A DNA stretch of 64,000 nt from Paractinoplanes aksuensis (GCF_024137025.1 NZ_JAMYJR010000013.1:372001-436000); one strand, 5' to 3'. Positions 42,979 through 53,098 are shown, numbered from the stretch's first letter. Program-made: numbers and translations. The notes: generated by a model not told the origin, from the letters alone.

Positions 42979-43416
42979 TCAGGCGGCCGGGGCGCCCCCG
43001 AACGTGGTACCGGCGCCGGTGCCCGCCACGACCACCCGCGGATCGGTCATGAGCTGCTTGCGGATGGCCGTCCAGGCCCCCCGGTAGCGCTCGTCGGGAA
43101 TGCCGAAGCCGGTCATCGCCGCCTTCAGTTCCTTGCCGGTCAGGGGCTCGGGCGTCTCTTGCAGGGCCCGCACGACCACGGTCGCCGGGTCCTGCTCGAA
43201 CGCGGCGCGCAGCCCGTCCGGGTCGGTCAGCGACTGGAACTGGACGGACTCCCGCACGGTCACGGTCTCGTAGTCGCCGAGGTGCACCTCCTGCTCAGCG
43301 CCCGTGTCGTCCCATTTGACGGTGTACAGGTCGTCTTCCTGTTTCAATACCGTACCGACCTTGATAGGTCCGCCTGTCACATAAGGAAGCCGAACGACGG
43401 CCCGTTGCTGGTCCAT
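42979..43416 (-). CDS. Hypothetical protein with Tudor-like N-terminus
   Basis: 145 residues, convergent with the previous gene and only 3 bp from it. The first 50 residues (VGTVLKQEDDLYTVKWDDTG then EVHLGDYETVTV) look like a Tudor/SH3-type beta barrel. The rest has helix-turn-helix-like spacing (LTGKELKAAMTGFGI, WTAIRKQLMTDPRV) that could be a winged helix, as in some transcription-repair or Gre-like accessory proteins. No signal peptide, no catalytic motif, and I do not recognise the family. Confidence 0.65.
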   Translation of the reverse strand: MDQQRAVVRLPYVTGGPIKVGTVLKQEDDLYTVKWDDTGAEQEVHLGDYETVTVRESVQFQSLTDPDGLRAAFEQDPATVVVRALQETPEPLTGKELKAAMTGFGIPDERYRGAWTAIRKQLMTDPRVVVAGTGAGTTFGGAPAA

Positions 43417-43507
43417 GGTGCGACTGTAGTAGTCCGGCCAACGGGAAGACTCGGCAACCTGTGGACGCGGACAGGCGTACGGGTCCCTGAGCCACTACCG
43501 TGACAGC

Positions 43508-45184
43508 GTGCGTGGCTCGGAGTGGGTTCCTGGGGTGCAGGCTGCGGCGAGCTATGAGGCTCGGTGGCTGCCCAAGGACGTCATGGCCGGGCTGGTGCTC
43601 ACGACCCTGCTCGTGCCGCAGGGCATGGCGTACGCCGAGCTGGCCGGGCTGCCCGCCATCACGGGGCTCTACACGTCGATCCTGTGCCTGGTCGCGTACG
43701 CGATCTTCGGGCCCTCGAAGGTGCTCGTGCTGGGGCCCGACTCCGCGCTCGGCCCGATGATCGCGGCCGTCGTCGTGCCGATCGTGCTGGCCGACGGGGA
43801 CCCCGGCAAGGCGGTCGCCCTCGCCTCGGTGCTGGCGCTTCTGGTGGGGCTGTTCATGACGGTCGCGGCCGTGGCCAAGCTGGGGTTCGTGGCCGATTTG
43901 TTGTCACATCCGACCCAGTTGGGCTACATCAACGGGCTGGCCGTCACCATTTTCATCGGGCAGCTGCCCAAACTGTTCGGCTTCTCGGTCGAGGGCGAGG
44001 GCCTTTTCGCCGACGTCAAGGGCTTCGTCACCGGGCTGGGCGACACCGTTCCCGCCGCCCTGGCCATCGGGGGCGGGGGACTGGCCGTCATTCTGGTGCT
44101 GCAGAGATTCCTGCCCAAGGTGCCGGGCATTCTGGTCGCCGTGGTCGGGGCCATCGGGGCCGTCACTCTGCTCAGCCTGGACGACGTCGACGTGGTGGGG
44201 CCGCTGCCGCAGGGGTTCCCACCGTTCACCATTCCGATCGTGACCCTCGGCGAATTGGGCATGCTCGCCGCGGCGGCGGTCGGCATCACGCTGGTCTCGG
44301 TCACCGACACCATTTCCACCGCCTCGACATTTGCCGCGCGGGCGGGGCAAGAGGTGCGTGGCAATCAGGAAATGGCCGGCATCGGGGCCGCCAATCTGGC
44401 CGCGGGGCTGTTCCAGGGGTTCCCGGTCAGCACCAGCGGGTCGCGGACGGCGGTGGCGGCCGCGTCGGGGGCCAAGACCCAGGTCACCGGGCTGGTCGGC
44501 GCGGTCGCCATCACGCTGATGCTCGTGCTGGTGCCGGGATTGCTCAAGGACATGCCGCAGCCGATGCTGGCCGCGGTGGTCATCGCCGCCTCCATCGGAC
44601 TGCTCGACATTCCCGGCATGGTGCGGCTCTGGAAACAGCGCCGCATCGAGTTCGCGCTGGCCACGGCCGCGTTCTTCGGCGTCGCCGTGCTGGGCGTGTT
44701 GCCGGGCATCGCCGTCGCGGTCGCGTTGTCGGTGCTCAACGTGTTCCGCCGGGCCTGGTGGCCGTACCGCACGGTGCTGGCCAAGCCGGCCGGCGTCGAC
44801 GGCTACCACGACGTAGCGCAATACCCGGACGGCGCCCACATCGGCGGCCTGGTGATTTTCCGGTTCGACGCGCCGCTCATTTTCGCCAACGCGCGCACCT
44901 TCCGCGAGGAGATCCGACGCCTCGCCCAGGCCGGGCCGAAATGGATCGTCATCGCGGCCGAGCCCATCACCGACGTCGACACCACCGCGGCCGACATGCT
45001 CGAGGAACTGGACGAGGAGCTCAACGCAAAAGGCATCTCGCTCGTGTTCGCCGAACTCAAGCACCCGGTCAAAGAGAAGATCGACCGGTACGAGCTGACC
45101 CGCACCATCGACCCCGCGCATTTCTACCCCTCCCTCGACGACGCGGTCGCGGCCTACGGCCAACGAGAAAGAGACAGCGCATGA
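43508..45184 (+). CDS. SulP-family anion transporter with STAS domain
   Basis: 558 residues from a GTG at 43508. The N-terminal 400 residues contain about 12-14 hydrophobic membrane segments, with SulP signatures LVPQGMAYAELAGLPAITGL and LVLGPDSALGPMIA near the first helices. The C-terminal 130 residues form a STAS domain (DVDTTAADMLEELDEEL near 495). The family moves sulfate, bicarbonate or other anions across the cytoplasmic membrane, and the STAS domain is regulatory. The substrate cannot be told from sequence. Its last codons overlap the GH13 enzyme start by 4 bp, an unusual pairing. Confidence 0.93.
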   Translation: MRGSEWVPGVQAAASYEARWLPKDVMAGLVLTTLLVPQGMAYAELAGLPAITGLYTSILCLVAYAIFGPSKVLVLGPDSALGPMIAAVVVPIVLADGDPGKAVALASVLALLVGLFMTVAAVAKLGFVADLLSHPTQLGYINGLAVTIFIGQLPKLFGFSVEGEGLFADVKGFVTGLGDTVPAALAIGGGGLAVILVLQRFLPKVPGILVAVVGAIGAVTLLSLDDVDVVGPLPQGFPPFTIPIVTLGELGMLAAAAVGITLVSVTDTISTASTFAARAGQEVRGNQEMAGIGAANLAAGLFQGFPVSTSGSRTAVAAASGAKTQVTGLVGAVAITLMLVLVPGLLKDMPQPMLAAVVIAASIGLLDIPGMVRLWKQRRIEFALATAAFFGVAVLGVLPGIAVAVALSVLNVFRRAWWPYRTVLAKPAGVDGYHDVAQYPDGAHIGGLVIFRFDAPLIFANARTFREEIRRLAQAGPKWIVIAAEPITDVDTTAADMLEELDEELNAKGISLVFAELKHPVKEKIDRYELTRTIDPAHFYPSLDDAVAAYGQRERDSA

Positions 45185-46563
45185 CGGCGATCTACGAGAT
45201 CAACACATGGCCCTGGCTCGCCGAACTCGGTCAGGAATCGCTGGCCGACGTGCCGGGCGAGGTGTGGGACGAGCTGATCGGATTCGACGCGGTCTGGCTG
45301 ATGGGCGTCTGGGAACGCAGCCCGGCCGGCCTGGCCATTGCCGCGGGCAACGCCGGCCTGCAAAAGGATTTCCACGCCGCACTGCCCGATTTGTCCCCGG
45401 CGGACATTGTCGGCTCGCCTTATTGCGTACGCAATTATGTGGTCGACCAAAACCTCGGGGGCCCCGGCGCGCTGAGAGAAGCACGAGCCCAACTGAAAAG
45501 CCGAGGACTCAAATTGATCCTCGATTACGTGCCCAACCATGTCGCCCCCGACCACCCGGCGATCACCGAGCACCCCGACTGGTTCATCAACGGCACGCCC
45601 CGCGACCTGGCCGACGACCCCGGCCGCTGGTTCGCCGCCGGTGACCGCGTCATCGCCCGCGGCAAGGACCCGTACTTCCCGCCCTGGCCCGACGTCGCCC
45701 AGCTCAACGCCTTCCACCCCGGCCTGCGCGCGGCGACCCGGGACGCGCTGCGCCGGATCGCCGAGCAGTGCGACGGCGTCCGGGTCGACATGGCCATGCT
45801 GGTCTTCAACGACATCTTCGCCGGCACGTGGGGCGACCGGGCCGGCGAGCGCCCGGCCGAGGAGTTCTGGCCCTCGATCCTCGCGCAGCTGCCGGACGAC
45901 TTCCTGCTCATCGCCGAGGCCTACTGGGACACCGAGTTCGCGCTGCAGCAGCAGGGCTTTGATCTCTGCTACGACAAGCGCCTGTACGACCGGCTGGCCC
46001 ACGAGGACGCCGCCGCCGTCCGCGGCCACCTGACGGCCGGGCTCGACTACCAGAACAAGCTGCTGCGGTTCATCGAGAACCACGACGAGCCGCGTGCCGC
46101 CACCGCCCTGCCCGGCCCGCGGGGACGGGCCGCCGCGGTCGCCATCGCCACCCTGCCCGGCTCGACGCTGTGGCACGACGGCCAGTTCGAGGGCCGCCGG
46201 GTCAAGCTGCCGGTCTTCCTGGGCCGCTTCCCCGACGAGCCGGTCGACGAGGGGCTGCGCGACTTCTACGACCGCCTGGTCGTGTTCAAGGACGCGGGCC
46301 AGTGGCAGCTGCTCGACACCTCCGACGTGCTCGCCTGGACCTGGCAGGGCGCCGGCTCGCGCCACCTGATCGTGATCAACTTCAGCGACGAGCAGGTCTG
46401 GACCCGCGTACGGCTGCCGTGGTCGTCCACCGGGAAGCAGTGGCGCCTGACCGATCTGCTCGACGGCCGCGTGTTCGACCGCGACGGCGCCGACCTGGAC
46501 AACGGCGGCCTGGTCGTCGGCCTGCCGGCCTGGGGCGTCCACGTCCTGTCCGTGAAGTCATGA
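45181..46563 (+). CDS. GH13 alpha-amylase-family glycoside hydrolase
   Basis: 460 residues from the ATG overlapping the SulP stop. The four GH13 regions are all present: I DYVPNHVAP, II GVRVDMAML (nucleophile Asp), III IAEAYWD (acid/base Glu) and IV ENHDEPRA (transition-state Asp). It therefore has an intact catalytic triad in a TIM barrel and should act on alpha-glucosidic bonds of starch- or glycogen-like substrates or transfer glucosyl units. There is no signal peptide, so it is intracellular, more like trehalose- or glycogen-metabolism enzymes than a secreted amylase. A short beta domain closes the C-terminus. Exact specificity is undetermined. Confidence 0.9.
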   Translation: MTAIYEINTWPWLAELGQESLADVPGEVWDELIGFDAVWLMGVWERSPAGLAIAAGNAGLQKDFHAALPDLSPADIVGSPYCVRNYVVDQNLGGPGALREARAQLKSRGLKLILDYVPNHVAPDHPAITEHPDWFINGTPRDLADDPGRWFAAGDRVIARGKDPYFPPWPDVAQLNAFHPGLRAATRDALRRIAEQCDGVRVDMAMLVFNDIFAGTWGDRAGERPAEEFWPSILAQLPDDFLLIAEAYWDTEFALQQQGFDLCYDKRLYDRLAHEDAAAVRGHLTAGLDYQNKLLRFIENHDEPRAATALPGPRGRAAAVAIATLPGSTLWHDGQFEGRRVKLPVFLGRFPDEPVDEGLRDFYDRLVVFKDAGQWQLLDTSDVLAWTWQGAGSRHLIVINFSDEQVWTRVRLPWSSTGKQWRLTDLLDGRVFDRDGADLDNGGLVVGLPAWGVHVLSVKS

Positions 46564-46661
46564 CCGTCACAGAGCAGAGAACCAGTCGTTCTACAGATCC
46601 CGTACGAGGATGGGAGACGGCAAGGTGAAGGCGATCCACTCGTAAAAACCTGGGGGAGCAC

Positions 46662-47360
46662 ATGAAACCGACCATCGTCCTCGTGCACGGCGCGTTCGCC
46701 GAGTCGGCCAGCTGGGACGGCGTGATCAAACTGCTGCTGGCGGACGGCTACCCGGCGGTGGCCGTGGGCAACCCGCTGCGTGGCGTCAAGTACGACTCCG
46801 ACTATCTGCGGGCCACGCTCGGCTCGATCCAGGGCGACGTCGTGCTGGTCGGCCACTCGTACGGCGGCATGCTCATCACCAACGCCGCCACCGGCGTACC
46901 CAACGTCAAGTCGCTGGTCTACGTGGGCGCGTTCGCCCCCGACCAGGGCGAGAGCGCGGGCGACCTGGCCGGCAAGTTCCCGGGCAGCACGCTCGGCGAG
47001 ACGCTCAACCCGGTCAAGCTGCCCGACGGCAGCACCGACATGTACATCAAGCAGGACGTCTACCACCACCAGTTCGCCGCCGACTCGTCGCCCGCCGACG
47101 CCGCCGTCTGGGCCGTCACCCAGCGCCCGATCACCGAGGGCGCGCTGGGCGAGGCGTCCCCGGGCGAGGCGGCCTGGAAGTCGGTCCCGTCCTGGTTCCT
47201 GTTCGGCGACCAGGACCTCAACATCCCGGTCGCTTCGCACCGCTTCATGGCCGAGCGGGCCGGCTCGCGCCGCACGGTCGAACTGGCCGGCGGCTCGCAC
47301 ACGGTGGCGATTCCCGAGGCGGCCGCGCTGGTCGACCTCATCCGCGAGGCCGCCGCATGA
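46662..47360 (+). CDS. Alpha/beta hydrolase
   Basis: 232 residues behind a strong GGGGGAG ribosome site. The alpha/beta hydrolase layout is complete: VLVHGAF oxyanion region at about 6-12, nucleophile elbow GHSYGG near 66-71, Asp in LFGDQDLN near 184, and His in GGSHTVA near 210. It is soluble, without a signal peptide. It resembles short esterase/salicylate-esterase-type hydrolases that are common in soil actinomycetes. No substrate can be assigned, and no neighbour suggests one. Confidence 0.9.
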   Translation: MKPTIVLVHGAFAESASWDGVIKLLLADGYPAVAVGNPLRGVKYDSDYLRATLGSIQGDVVLVGHSYGGMLITNAATGVPNVKSLVYVGAFAPDQGESAGDLAGKFPGSTLGETLNPVKLPDGSTDMYIKQDVYHHQFAADSSPADAAVWAVTQRPITEGALGEASPGEAAWKSVPSWFLFGDQDLNIPVASHRFMAERAGSRRTVELAGGSHTVAIPEAAALVDLIREAAA

Positions 47361-47374
47361 AATAACGTCGTCGC

Positions 47375-48436
47375 ATGACGACGGTGCTCGACAATCGCGC
47401 GCTCAACCGGGCCCTGCTCGCCCGCCAGATGCTCGACCGCCGGCACACCGGGCCGGCGGTCGACGCGGTGCGGCACCTGATCGGTCTGCAGGCGCAGGAA
47501 CCGCACGAGCCGTACGTCGGCCTGTGGAGCCGGCTCGACGGGTTCGAGCCGGCCGAACTGGTCGAGTTGCTCGAGAGCCGCCAGGTCGTGCGCACGCTGC
47601 TGATGCGGCGCACGATCCACCTGGTCACGGCCGAGGACTGTCTCGAGCTGCGCGAACTGCACCAGCCGATGCTCGAGGCGCGGGTGCGGGCCGTGCTGCG
47701 CCGCGACCTCGAAGGGGTCGATCTGGGCGAGTTGGCCGCGGCCGGGTTGCCGCATTTCGCGCGTACGCCGAGCTTGCTGTCCGAAGTGGGCCGAGCCGTC
47801 GGTGAGCGGTGGCCCGAGGTGCCGGCCCGCGTGCTCGGGGACGCGCTCAGCTCGTACGTGCCGCTGGTGCAGGTGCCACCCCGGGGCGTCTGGGGCAAGT
47901 CGGCGCCGGCCCGCAACACGACGATCGAGGCCTGGCTGGGCCGGCCGGTGCCACCGGCCGGCACCGCCGACGACCTTGTGCTGCGTTACCTGCGGGCATT
48001 CGGGCCGGCCGCGTCGGCCGACATCCGGGCCTGGTCGGGGCTGAGCGGCCTGCGCGAGTCGATCAAACGGCTGCGCCCACAACTGCGCAGCTTCCGCGAC
48101 CAGCGGGGTCGCGAGCTGCTCGACGTGCTCGACGGGCCGCTGCCCGATCCGGATCAGCCGGTGCCGCCGCGTTTCCTGCCCGCCTTCGACAACGTGGTGC
48201 TCGGGTTCGACGACCGCAGCCGGGTCATCGACCACGCGTACCGCGGGCACAGCGTCGAGGGTGCCCGGTTCCTGCTGGTCGACGGGCGGGTGGCCGGCAG
48301 GTGGACGCTGACCGGCGACACCCTGCGGGTGCTCCTGTTCCACCCGGTCGACGTCGATCCGGTGGTCGCCGAGGCGGAGGAACTGCTCGCGTGGCACGGC
48401 GTCGACGGACGTACTGTCATAGATGTCCGCGAATGA
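47375..48436 (+). CDS. Winged-helix DNA-binding protein (AlkZ/YcaQ-like)
   Basis: 353 residues. The protein starts with NRALLARQMLDRR and has HLIGLQAQEPHEPYVGLWSR near 33, then RTIHLVTAEDCLELR near 78. These are hallmarks of the HTH_42 family that includes the interstrand-crosslink glycosylase AlkZ/YcaQ. AlkZ-type activity depends on a QxQ-type or QxD motif: LQAQ is present here near 38, compatible with a glycosylase, but I cannot confirm activity. Role: probable repair of bulky or crosslinking base damage, often linked to antibiotic self-protection. Its stop overlaps a potential ATG at 48433 by ATGA. Confidence 0.85.
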   Translation: MTTVLDNRALNRALLARQMLDRRHTGPAVDAVRHLIGLQAQEPHEPYVGLWSRLDGFEPAELVELLESRQVVRTLLMRRTIHLVTAEDCLELRELHQPMLEARVRAVLRRDLEGVDLGELAAAGLPHFARTPSLLSEVGRAVGERWPEVPARVLGDALSSYVPLVQVPPRGVWGKSAPARNTTIEAWLGRPVPPAGTADDLVLRYLRAFGPAASADIRAWSGLSGLRESIKRLRPQLRSFRDQRGRELLDVLDGPLPDPDQPVPPRFLPAFDNVVLGFDDRSRVIDHAYRGHSVEGARFLLVDGRVAGRWTLTGDTLRVLLFHPVDVDPVVAEAEELLAWHGVDGRTVIDVRE

Positions 48437-48453
48437 CGGGGGGAGAAGCAGTC

Positions 48454-49632
<1,179 letters not shown>

Positions 49633-49666
49633 TCGGCGGGGCGGGGGGTTTGGCAAGCTTCCGGGG

Positions 49667-50014
49667 GTGGAAGCACTCCGGCTGATCCTGCTCTTCGTCC
49701 ACCTCATCGGGTTCGCGCTGCTGCTCGGCGGGGCGGTCGCCCAGCTGCTCAGCGGCAAGATCCGGATCAATCCGGCCGTGCTGTGGGGCTCGGTGATCCA
49801 GCTGCTGTCGGGGCTGGCCCTGGCCGCGCCGCTGCGGGGTGGCGGGGATGACGAGCCCAGCCCGGTCAAGCTGGGCGTCAAGCTGCTGATCGCGATCCTG
49901 ATCTTCATCATGGTCTTCATTCCGCGCAAGCGCGAGGCCGTGAACAAGGGGCACTTCATCGGCATCATCACGCTGACCGTCGTCAACGCCGCGGTCGCCG
50001 TCTTCTGGCGCTGA
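49667..50014 (+). CDS. Small integral membrane protein
   Basis: 115 residues from a GTG at 49667. About four hydrophobic segments: residues 4-25, 38-55, 68-85 and 95-113, separated by short charged loops (GGGDDEPS, PRKREAVNKG). Positive residues after the third segment suggest that loop is cytoplasmic. The layout resembles small DUF-type four-helix membrane proteins that are common in actinomycetes. Function unknown. It lies 34 bp after the P450 and may share its transcript. Confidence 0.8.
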   Translation: MEALRLILLFVHLIGFALLLGGAVAQLLSGKIRINPAVLWGSVIQLLSGLALAAPLRGGGDDEPSPVKLGVKLLIAILIFIMVFIPRKREAVNKGHFIGIITLTVVNAAVAVFWR

Positions 50015-50492
50015 CCCAGCCCCTGTCGCCGGGTGTGGCGGTCGCTCTGCGTGCCTCCGCTCACCTTGCGGGCAGTGATTCGTGCGACAAAGCGCAGCGC
50101 GCCATTTCGCGCCCTTTTCCGCGGGCCCGGGTCTTCGACCAGATCGTCGCCCGGATCGGAGTCAGGTGAACGGATGATCTTCGGCGGCCGAATGGCGGCT
50201 CTCGGTTTCCGGGAAATGAACGGAAGGACCCCGCTGGGTCCGAATCGACTTCGCGGCGCACCCAAGCACCTCATCTGAGCTGCTAAAACGGTCATTGTTC
50301 CGGCCGCGCACGGAACGTCCGTTTTCGGCGGTGGCGTCGCAACAACCGGCATTGCCGGGTACGTTTTTGTGGTGGAAACAATGGCGTCGGGACTGTCGAT
50401 CAGATTCTTATGTGAATCATAGATTCGCTGTGTATGGTCCCGACCGCAGGTTGATCAACTTCGCTTCGCCACGCCTTCAGGAGCGTTCCGCC
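50015..50492 (+). promoter_or_regulatory. Intergenic region with stem-loop and promoter of glycosyltransferase
   Basis: 478 bp without a convincing gene. A 41-bp imperfect inverted repeat lies at 50285-50325: AAAACGG pairs with CCGTTTT and an inner GTTCCG with CGGAAC, leaving a GC-rich loop. It could be a bidirectional terminator or an RNA element. From about 50,360 the base composition falls (TTCTTATGTGAATCATAGATTC, a locally AT-rich stretch with GAATC/GATTC symmetry), which is where a promoter for the downstream glycosyltransferase is likely. CAGGAG at 50478-50483 is its ribosome site. Confidence 0.5.
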
Positions 50493-51422
50493 ATGGCCGA
50501 CAGTATCGACGTCAGCGTCGTCATCCCTACGCACAGCGAGCGCCGGTGGGCCTCACTGTGTCGTACGGTCGCCTCCGCCCAGGCCCAGCTGGTGACGCCG
50601 GTCGAAATCATCGTCGTGGTCGATCACAACCCGGAGCTGTTCGAGCGGGCCAAGGGCGAGTTCGCCGGCGTCACCGTGCTTGAGAACGAGTCGGCTCAGG
50701 GCGCCTCGGGCAACCGCAACACCGGCGCCTTCCACGCCCGCTCCGAGCTGATCGCCTTCCTCGACGACGACACCGTGGCCCACCCGACCTGGCTCGGTCA
50801 CCTGGCCGCGCCGTTCAGCGACCCGGCCGTGGTCGGCGCGGGTGGACTGATCGTGCCGGCCTGGGCCGACCACCGCCCGTCGTGGCTGCCGGACGAGCTG
50901 CTCTGGACGGTCGGGGTGTCGTACGCGGGAATGCCGACCTCGATCGCCGAGATCCGCAATGTCTGGTCGGCCAGCATGATGATCCGCCGGGAGGCGTTCG
51001 AGCGGGTGGGCGGTTTCCGGGTCGGCTTCGGCAAGCTGGGCGACCAGAACCGGCCCGAGGACACCGAGCTCTGCCTGCGGATCAGCGCCGAGACCGGTGG
51101 CCACTGGATGTACGTGCCGGACTCGGTCATCGAGCACGACGTGCCGCTCGACCGGTCGACGTTCCGGTTCTTCCTGCGCCGCTGCTTCGCCGAGGGCCGG
51201 GGCAAGGTGCAGATGGCCGGTCTGCTGCCGCGCGACCAGAAGCTCGGCGCCGAGCAGGACTACCTGCGCCGTACCCTGCCCCGCGCGGTCGCCCGCAACA
51301 TCAAGGCGGCCACCCTGGGCCGGGGCGGCTACCACGCGCTGCGGGCGGTCACGGTGATCGCGGCGGTGGCCGCGGCGGGTGTCGGCGGCGGCGTCGAGGC
51401 GCTGGCCGCCACTCGCGCTTGA
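50493..51422 (+). CDS. Family 2 glycosyltransferase
   Basis: 309 residues from the ATG at 50493 behind CAGGAG. GT-A fold marks: N-terminal DVSVVIPTHSERRW, nucleotide-binding IIVVVDHN, acceptor-side ASGNRNTGA, and the metal-binding DDD (AFLDDDTV near 90). A later PEDTELCLRI (near 190) is the usual catalytic or acceptor Glu/Asp region. A hydrophobic Ala/Val/Gly-rich segment at the C-terminus (about 285-303) could anchor it to the membrane. It would transfer a sugar from a nucleotide donor to a cell-surface polymer, lipid or natural product. No cluster partners are adjacent. Confidence 0.9.
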   Translation: MADSIDVSVVIPTHSERRWASLCRTVASAQAQLVTPVEIIVVVDHNPELFERAKGEFAGVTVLENESAQGASGNRNTGAFHARSELIAFLDDDTVAHPTWLGHLAAPFSDPAVVGAGGLIVPAWADHRPSWLPDELLWTVGVSYAGMPTSIAEIRNVWSASMMIRREAFERVGGFRVGFGKLGDQNRPEDTELCLRISAETGGHWMYVPDSVIEHDVPLDRSTFRFFLRRCFAEGRGKVQMAGLLPRDQKLGAEQDYLRRTLPRAVARNIKAATLGRGGYHALRAVTVIAAVAAAGVGGGVEALAATRA

Positions 51423-51489
51423 TCTGCTGCGCGCGGTCCGGTCAGCCATTGGTCGATCCCGATTAACCCGGGCTTCGTAGCCTCCGGCC

Positions 51490-52677
51490 ATGCGAAAGAT
51501 CGTCCGCAACCTCGTGGCCGGGACCGGTGTCCTGGCCCTCACCCTGTCGCTGGCCGGCACCGCCTCGTACGCGGCCGGCCACCAGGTCTCCAAGCCCACG
51601 CTCACCGGCTGGGCCGCGCTGCCCGCCGGCACCTTCGTCCCGGGCAGCGAGCAGTCCGGCGCGCTGGTCACCGGCAACCTCAACGGCTTCACCGCGCCCT
51701 TCGCGGACCAGCCGATCCAGGGCTTCTCGGGGATCGCCGACAACGGGGACGGCACCTTCGACGTGCTCTCCGACAACGGCTACGGCAACCAGGCCAACTC
51801 GGGCGACTTCCTGCTGCGCGTGCAGCGGCTGGCCCCGGTCTTCCGCACCGGACAGGTCGACGTGCTCGGCGGCGTCAACCTGACCGACCCGGACAAGCTG
51901 ATCCCGTGGGCCCTGACCCGCCCGGACCGGGTGCTGACGGGCGCCGACTTCGACCCCGAGTCGATCCAGAAGCGGCCCGACGGCTCGTTCTGGATCGGTG
52001 ACGAGTTCGGCCCGTACCTGCTGCACTTCGACCGCGCGGGCCGGCTGCTCGACGCCCCGGTCGCGCTCGACGGCGTGACCGCGCCCGAGACCGCCGCCCG
52101 CACCGGCGCCACGGCGACCGCCCGCAGCAGCAAGGGCTTCGAGGGCCTGGCCCAGTCGCCCGACGGCCGCTACCTGTACGCGCTGCTCGAGGGCTCGATC
52201 ACCGGGGACCCGGCCGGCGCGCTGCGGCTCAACGAGTTCGACCTGCGGGCCAAGAAATACACCGGGAAGCGCTGGACCTACCAGCTCGACAACCCGGACT
52301 TCGCCATCGGTGACGCGATCGCCGTCGACCGGAACCGTTTCCTGATCATCGAGCGCGACAACGGCCAGGGCGCGACGGCCGTGGTCAAGAAGATCTACCT
52401 GGCCACCCGGCGCGGCGACCGGCTGGACAAGACGCTGCTGGTCGACCTGATGAACGTGGCCAACCCGCGCCGGGTCGGCGGCTTCGGCCCGACCTTCACG
52501 TTCCCGTTCCAGACCATCGAGGACGTCGTGATCCTGGACGACCGCACGATCGCCGTCCTCAACGACAACAACTTCCCGTTCTCGACCGGCCGCAGCGCCA
52601 CCGCGGCCGACAACAACGAGTGGATCACCATCGCGCTGCCGAAGTCCCTCGATGCGGACGAGCGCCTGCTCAAGTAA
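51490..52677 (+). CDS. Secreted esterase-like/phytase-like beta-propeller protein
   Basis: 395 residues with a clear Sec signal peptide (MRKIVRNLVAG, hydrophobic core, cleavage near SYAAG at about 28). The mature part matches the phytase-like, esterase-like family (PF13449 type): repeated beta-propeller strands such as GFSGIADNGDGTFDVLSDNG near 78, IGDEFGPYLLHFD near 175 and GFEGLAQSPDGRYLYALLEG near 218. It is therefore extracellular. The reaction is uncertain; the family name comes from similarity to alkaline phytases. A rho-independent terminator follows 16 bp after its stop. Confidence 0.88.
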   Translation: MRKIVRNLVAGTGVLALTLSLAGTASYAAGHQVSKPTLTGWAALPAGTFVPGSEQSGALVTGNLNGFTAPFADQPIQGFSGIADNGDGTFDVLSDNGYGNQANSGDFLLRVQRLAPVFRTGQVDVLGGVNLTDPDKLIPWALTRPDRVLTGADFDPESIQKRPDGSFWIGDEFGPYLLHFDRAGRLLDAPVALDGVTAPETAARTGATATARSSKGFEGLAQSPDGRYLYALLEGSITGDPAGALRLNEFDLRAKKYTGKRWTYQLDNPDFAIGDAIAVDRNRFLIIERDNGQGATAVVKKIYLATRRGDRLDKTLLVDLMNVANPRRVGGFGPTFTFPFQTIEDVVILDDRTIAVLNDNNFPFSTGRSATAADNNEWITIALPKSLDADERLLK

Positions 52678-52693
52678 GCCTGAACGGGTCCCC

Positions 52694-52740
52694 GAGCGCC
52701 CGGCCGCCTTCTGGTGGCCGGGCGCTCGCTTTGTTTCGTT
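52694..52740 (+). terminator. Rho-independent terminator
   Basis: A 12-bp perfect stem (GAGCGCCCGGCC pairs with GGCCGGGCGCTC) separated by a 10-base loop is followed by GCTTTGTTTCGTT. It lies immediately after the phytase-like gene and should end its transcript. Confidence 0.85.
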
Positions 52741-53098
52741 AACCACACTCTCCGATACCGCTGCGCACCTTTGAACCTAGCCTCCTAGGATGCTTAAGCG
52801 GAGTCGCCTGGCATCGCACCGAGCGTGGCGCGGAGAGTTCGGCTGATTCCCATGGCGGTCGGATCGCCGTCACCTGGGGTGACCGCGTTCAGCCATCGAC
52901 AAGAGTGGACGGCGGGATCGGCCGGCGGGCCGGCGCGGAATGGACTGGTGGGGGAGGCCCCCGGTGGGCCGCGCGGGAGAGACTCTTCGTCAACCCCGAA
53001 TGTCTAAAGTGGAGTGATCACTCCGTTACAAAGGGGACGCTAGGCTGATGAACGGTCAAGCGGCTCTCAAAGTGACATACCGGACAGGAGTGTGAATC
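52741..53098 (+). promoter_or_regulatory. Upstream region of tetR with 14-bp palindrome
   Basis: About 360 bp without a convincing gene; a 60-codon frame at 52825 has no family resemblance. A perfect 14-bp palindrome GGAGTGATCACTCC lies at 53011-53024, 75 bp before the TetR start, and is the most likely operator for autoregulation. CAGGAG before the ATG at 53099 is the ribosome site. The GC-rich stretch at 52,900-52,980 contains self-complementary runs (GGCCGGCGGGCCGG) but no recognisable riboswitch consensus. Confidence 0.55.
53011..53024. promoter_or_regulatory. Palindromic candidate TetR operator
   Basis: GGAGTGATCACTCC is a perfect inverted repeat with no spacer, sized for a TetR-family dimer and placed upstream of the tetR gene. 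Binding is inferred from symmetry and position only. Confidence 0.6.

Noticed and set aside
46560-46628. 22-codon frame starting in an ATGA overlap with the GH13 gene
   Set aside because: Too short, no conserved string and no support beyond the overlap.
50033-50278. 81-codon frame in the gap before the glycosyltransferase
   Set aside because: Arg/Ser-rich with no motif; base pattern not gene-like.
52825-53007. 60-codon frame upstream of tetR
   Set aside because: No recognisable family, poor start context; region better explained as regulatory.
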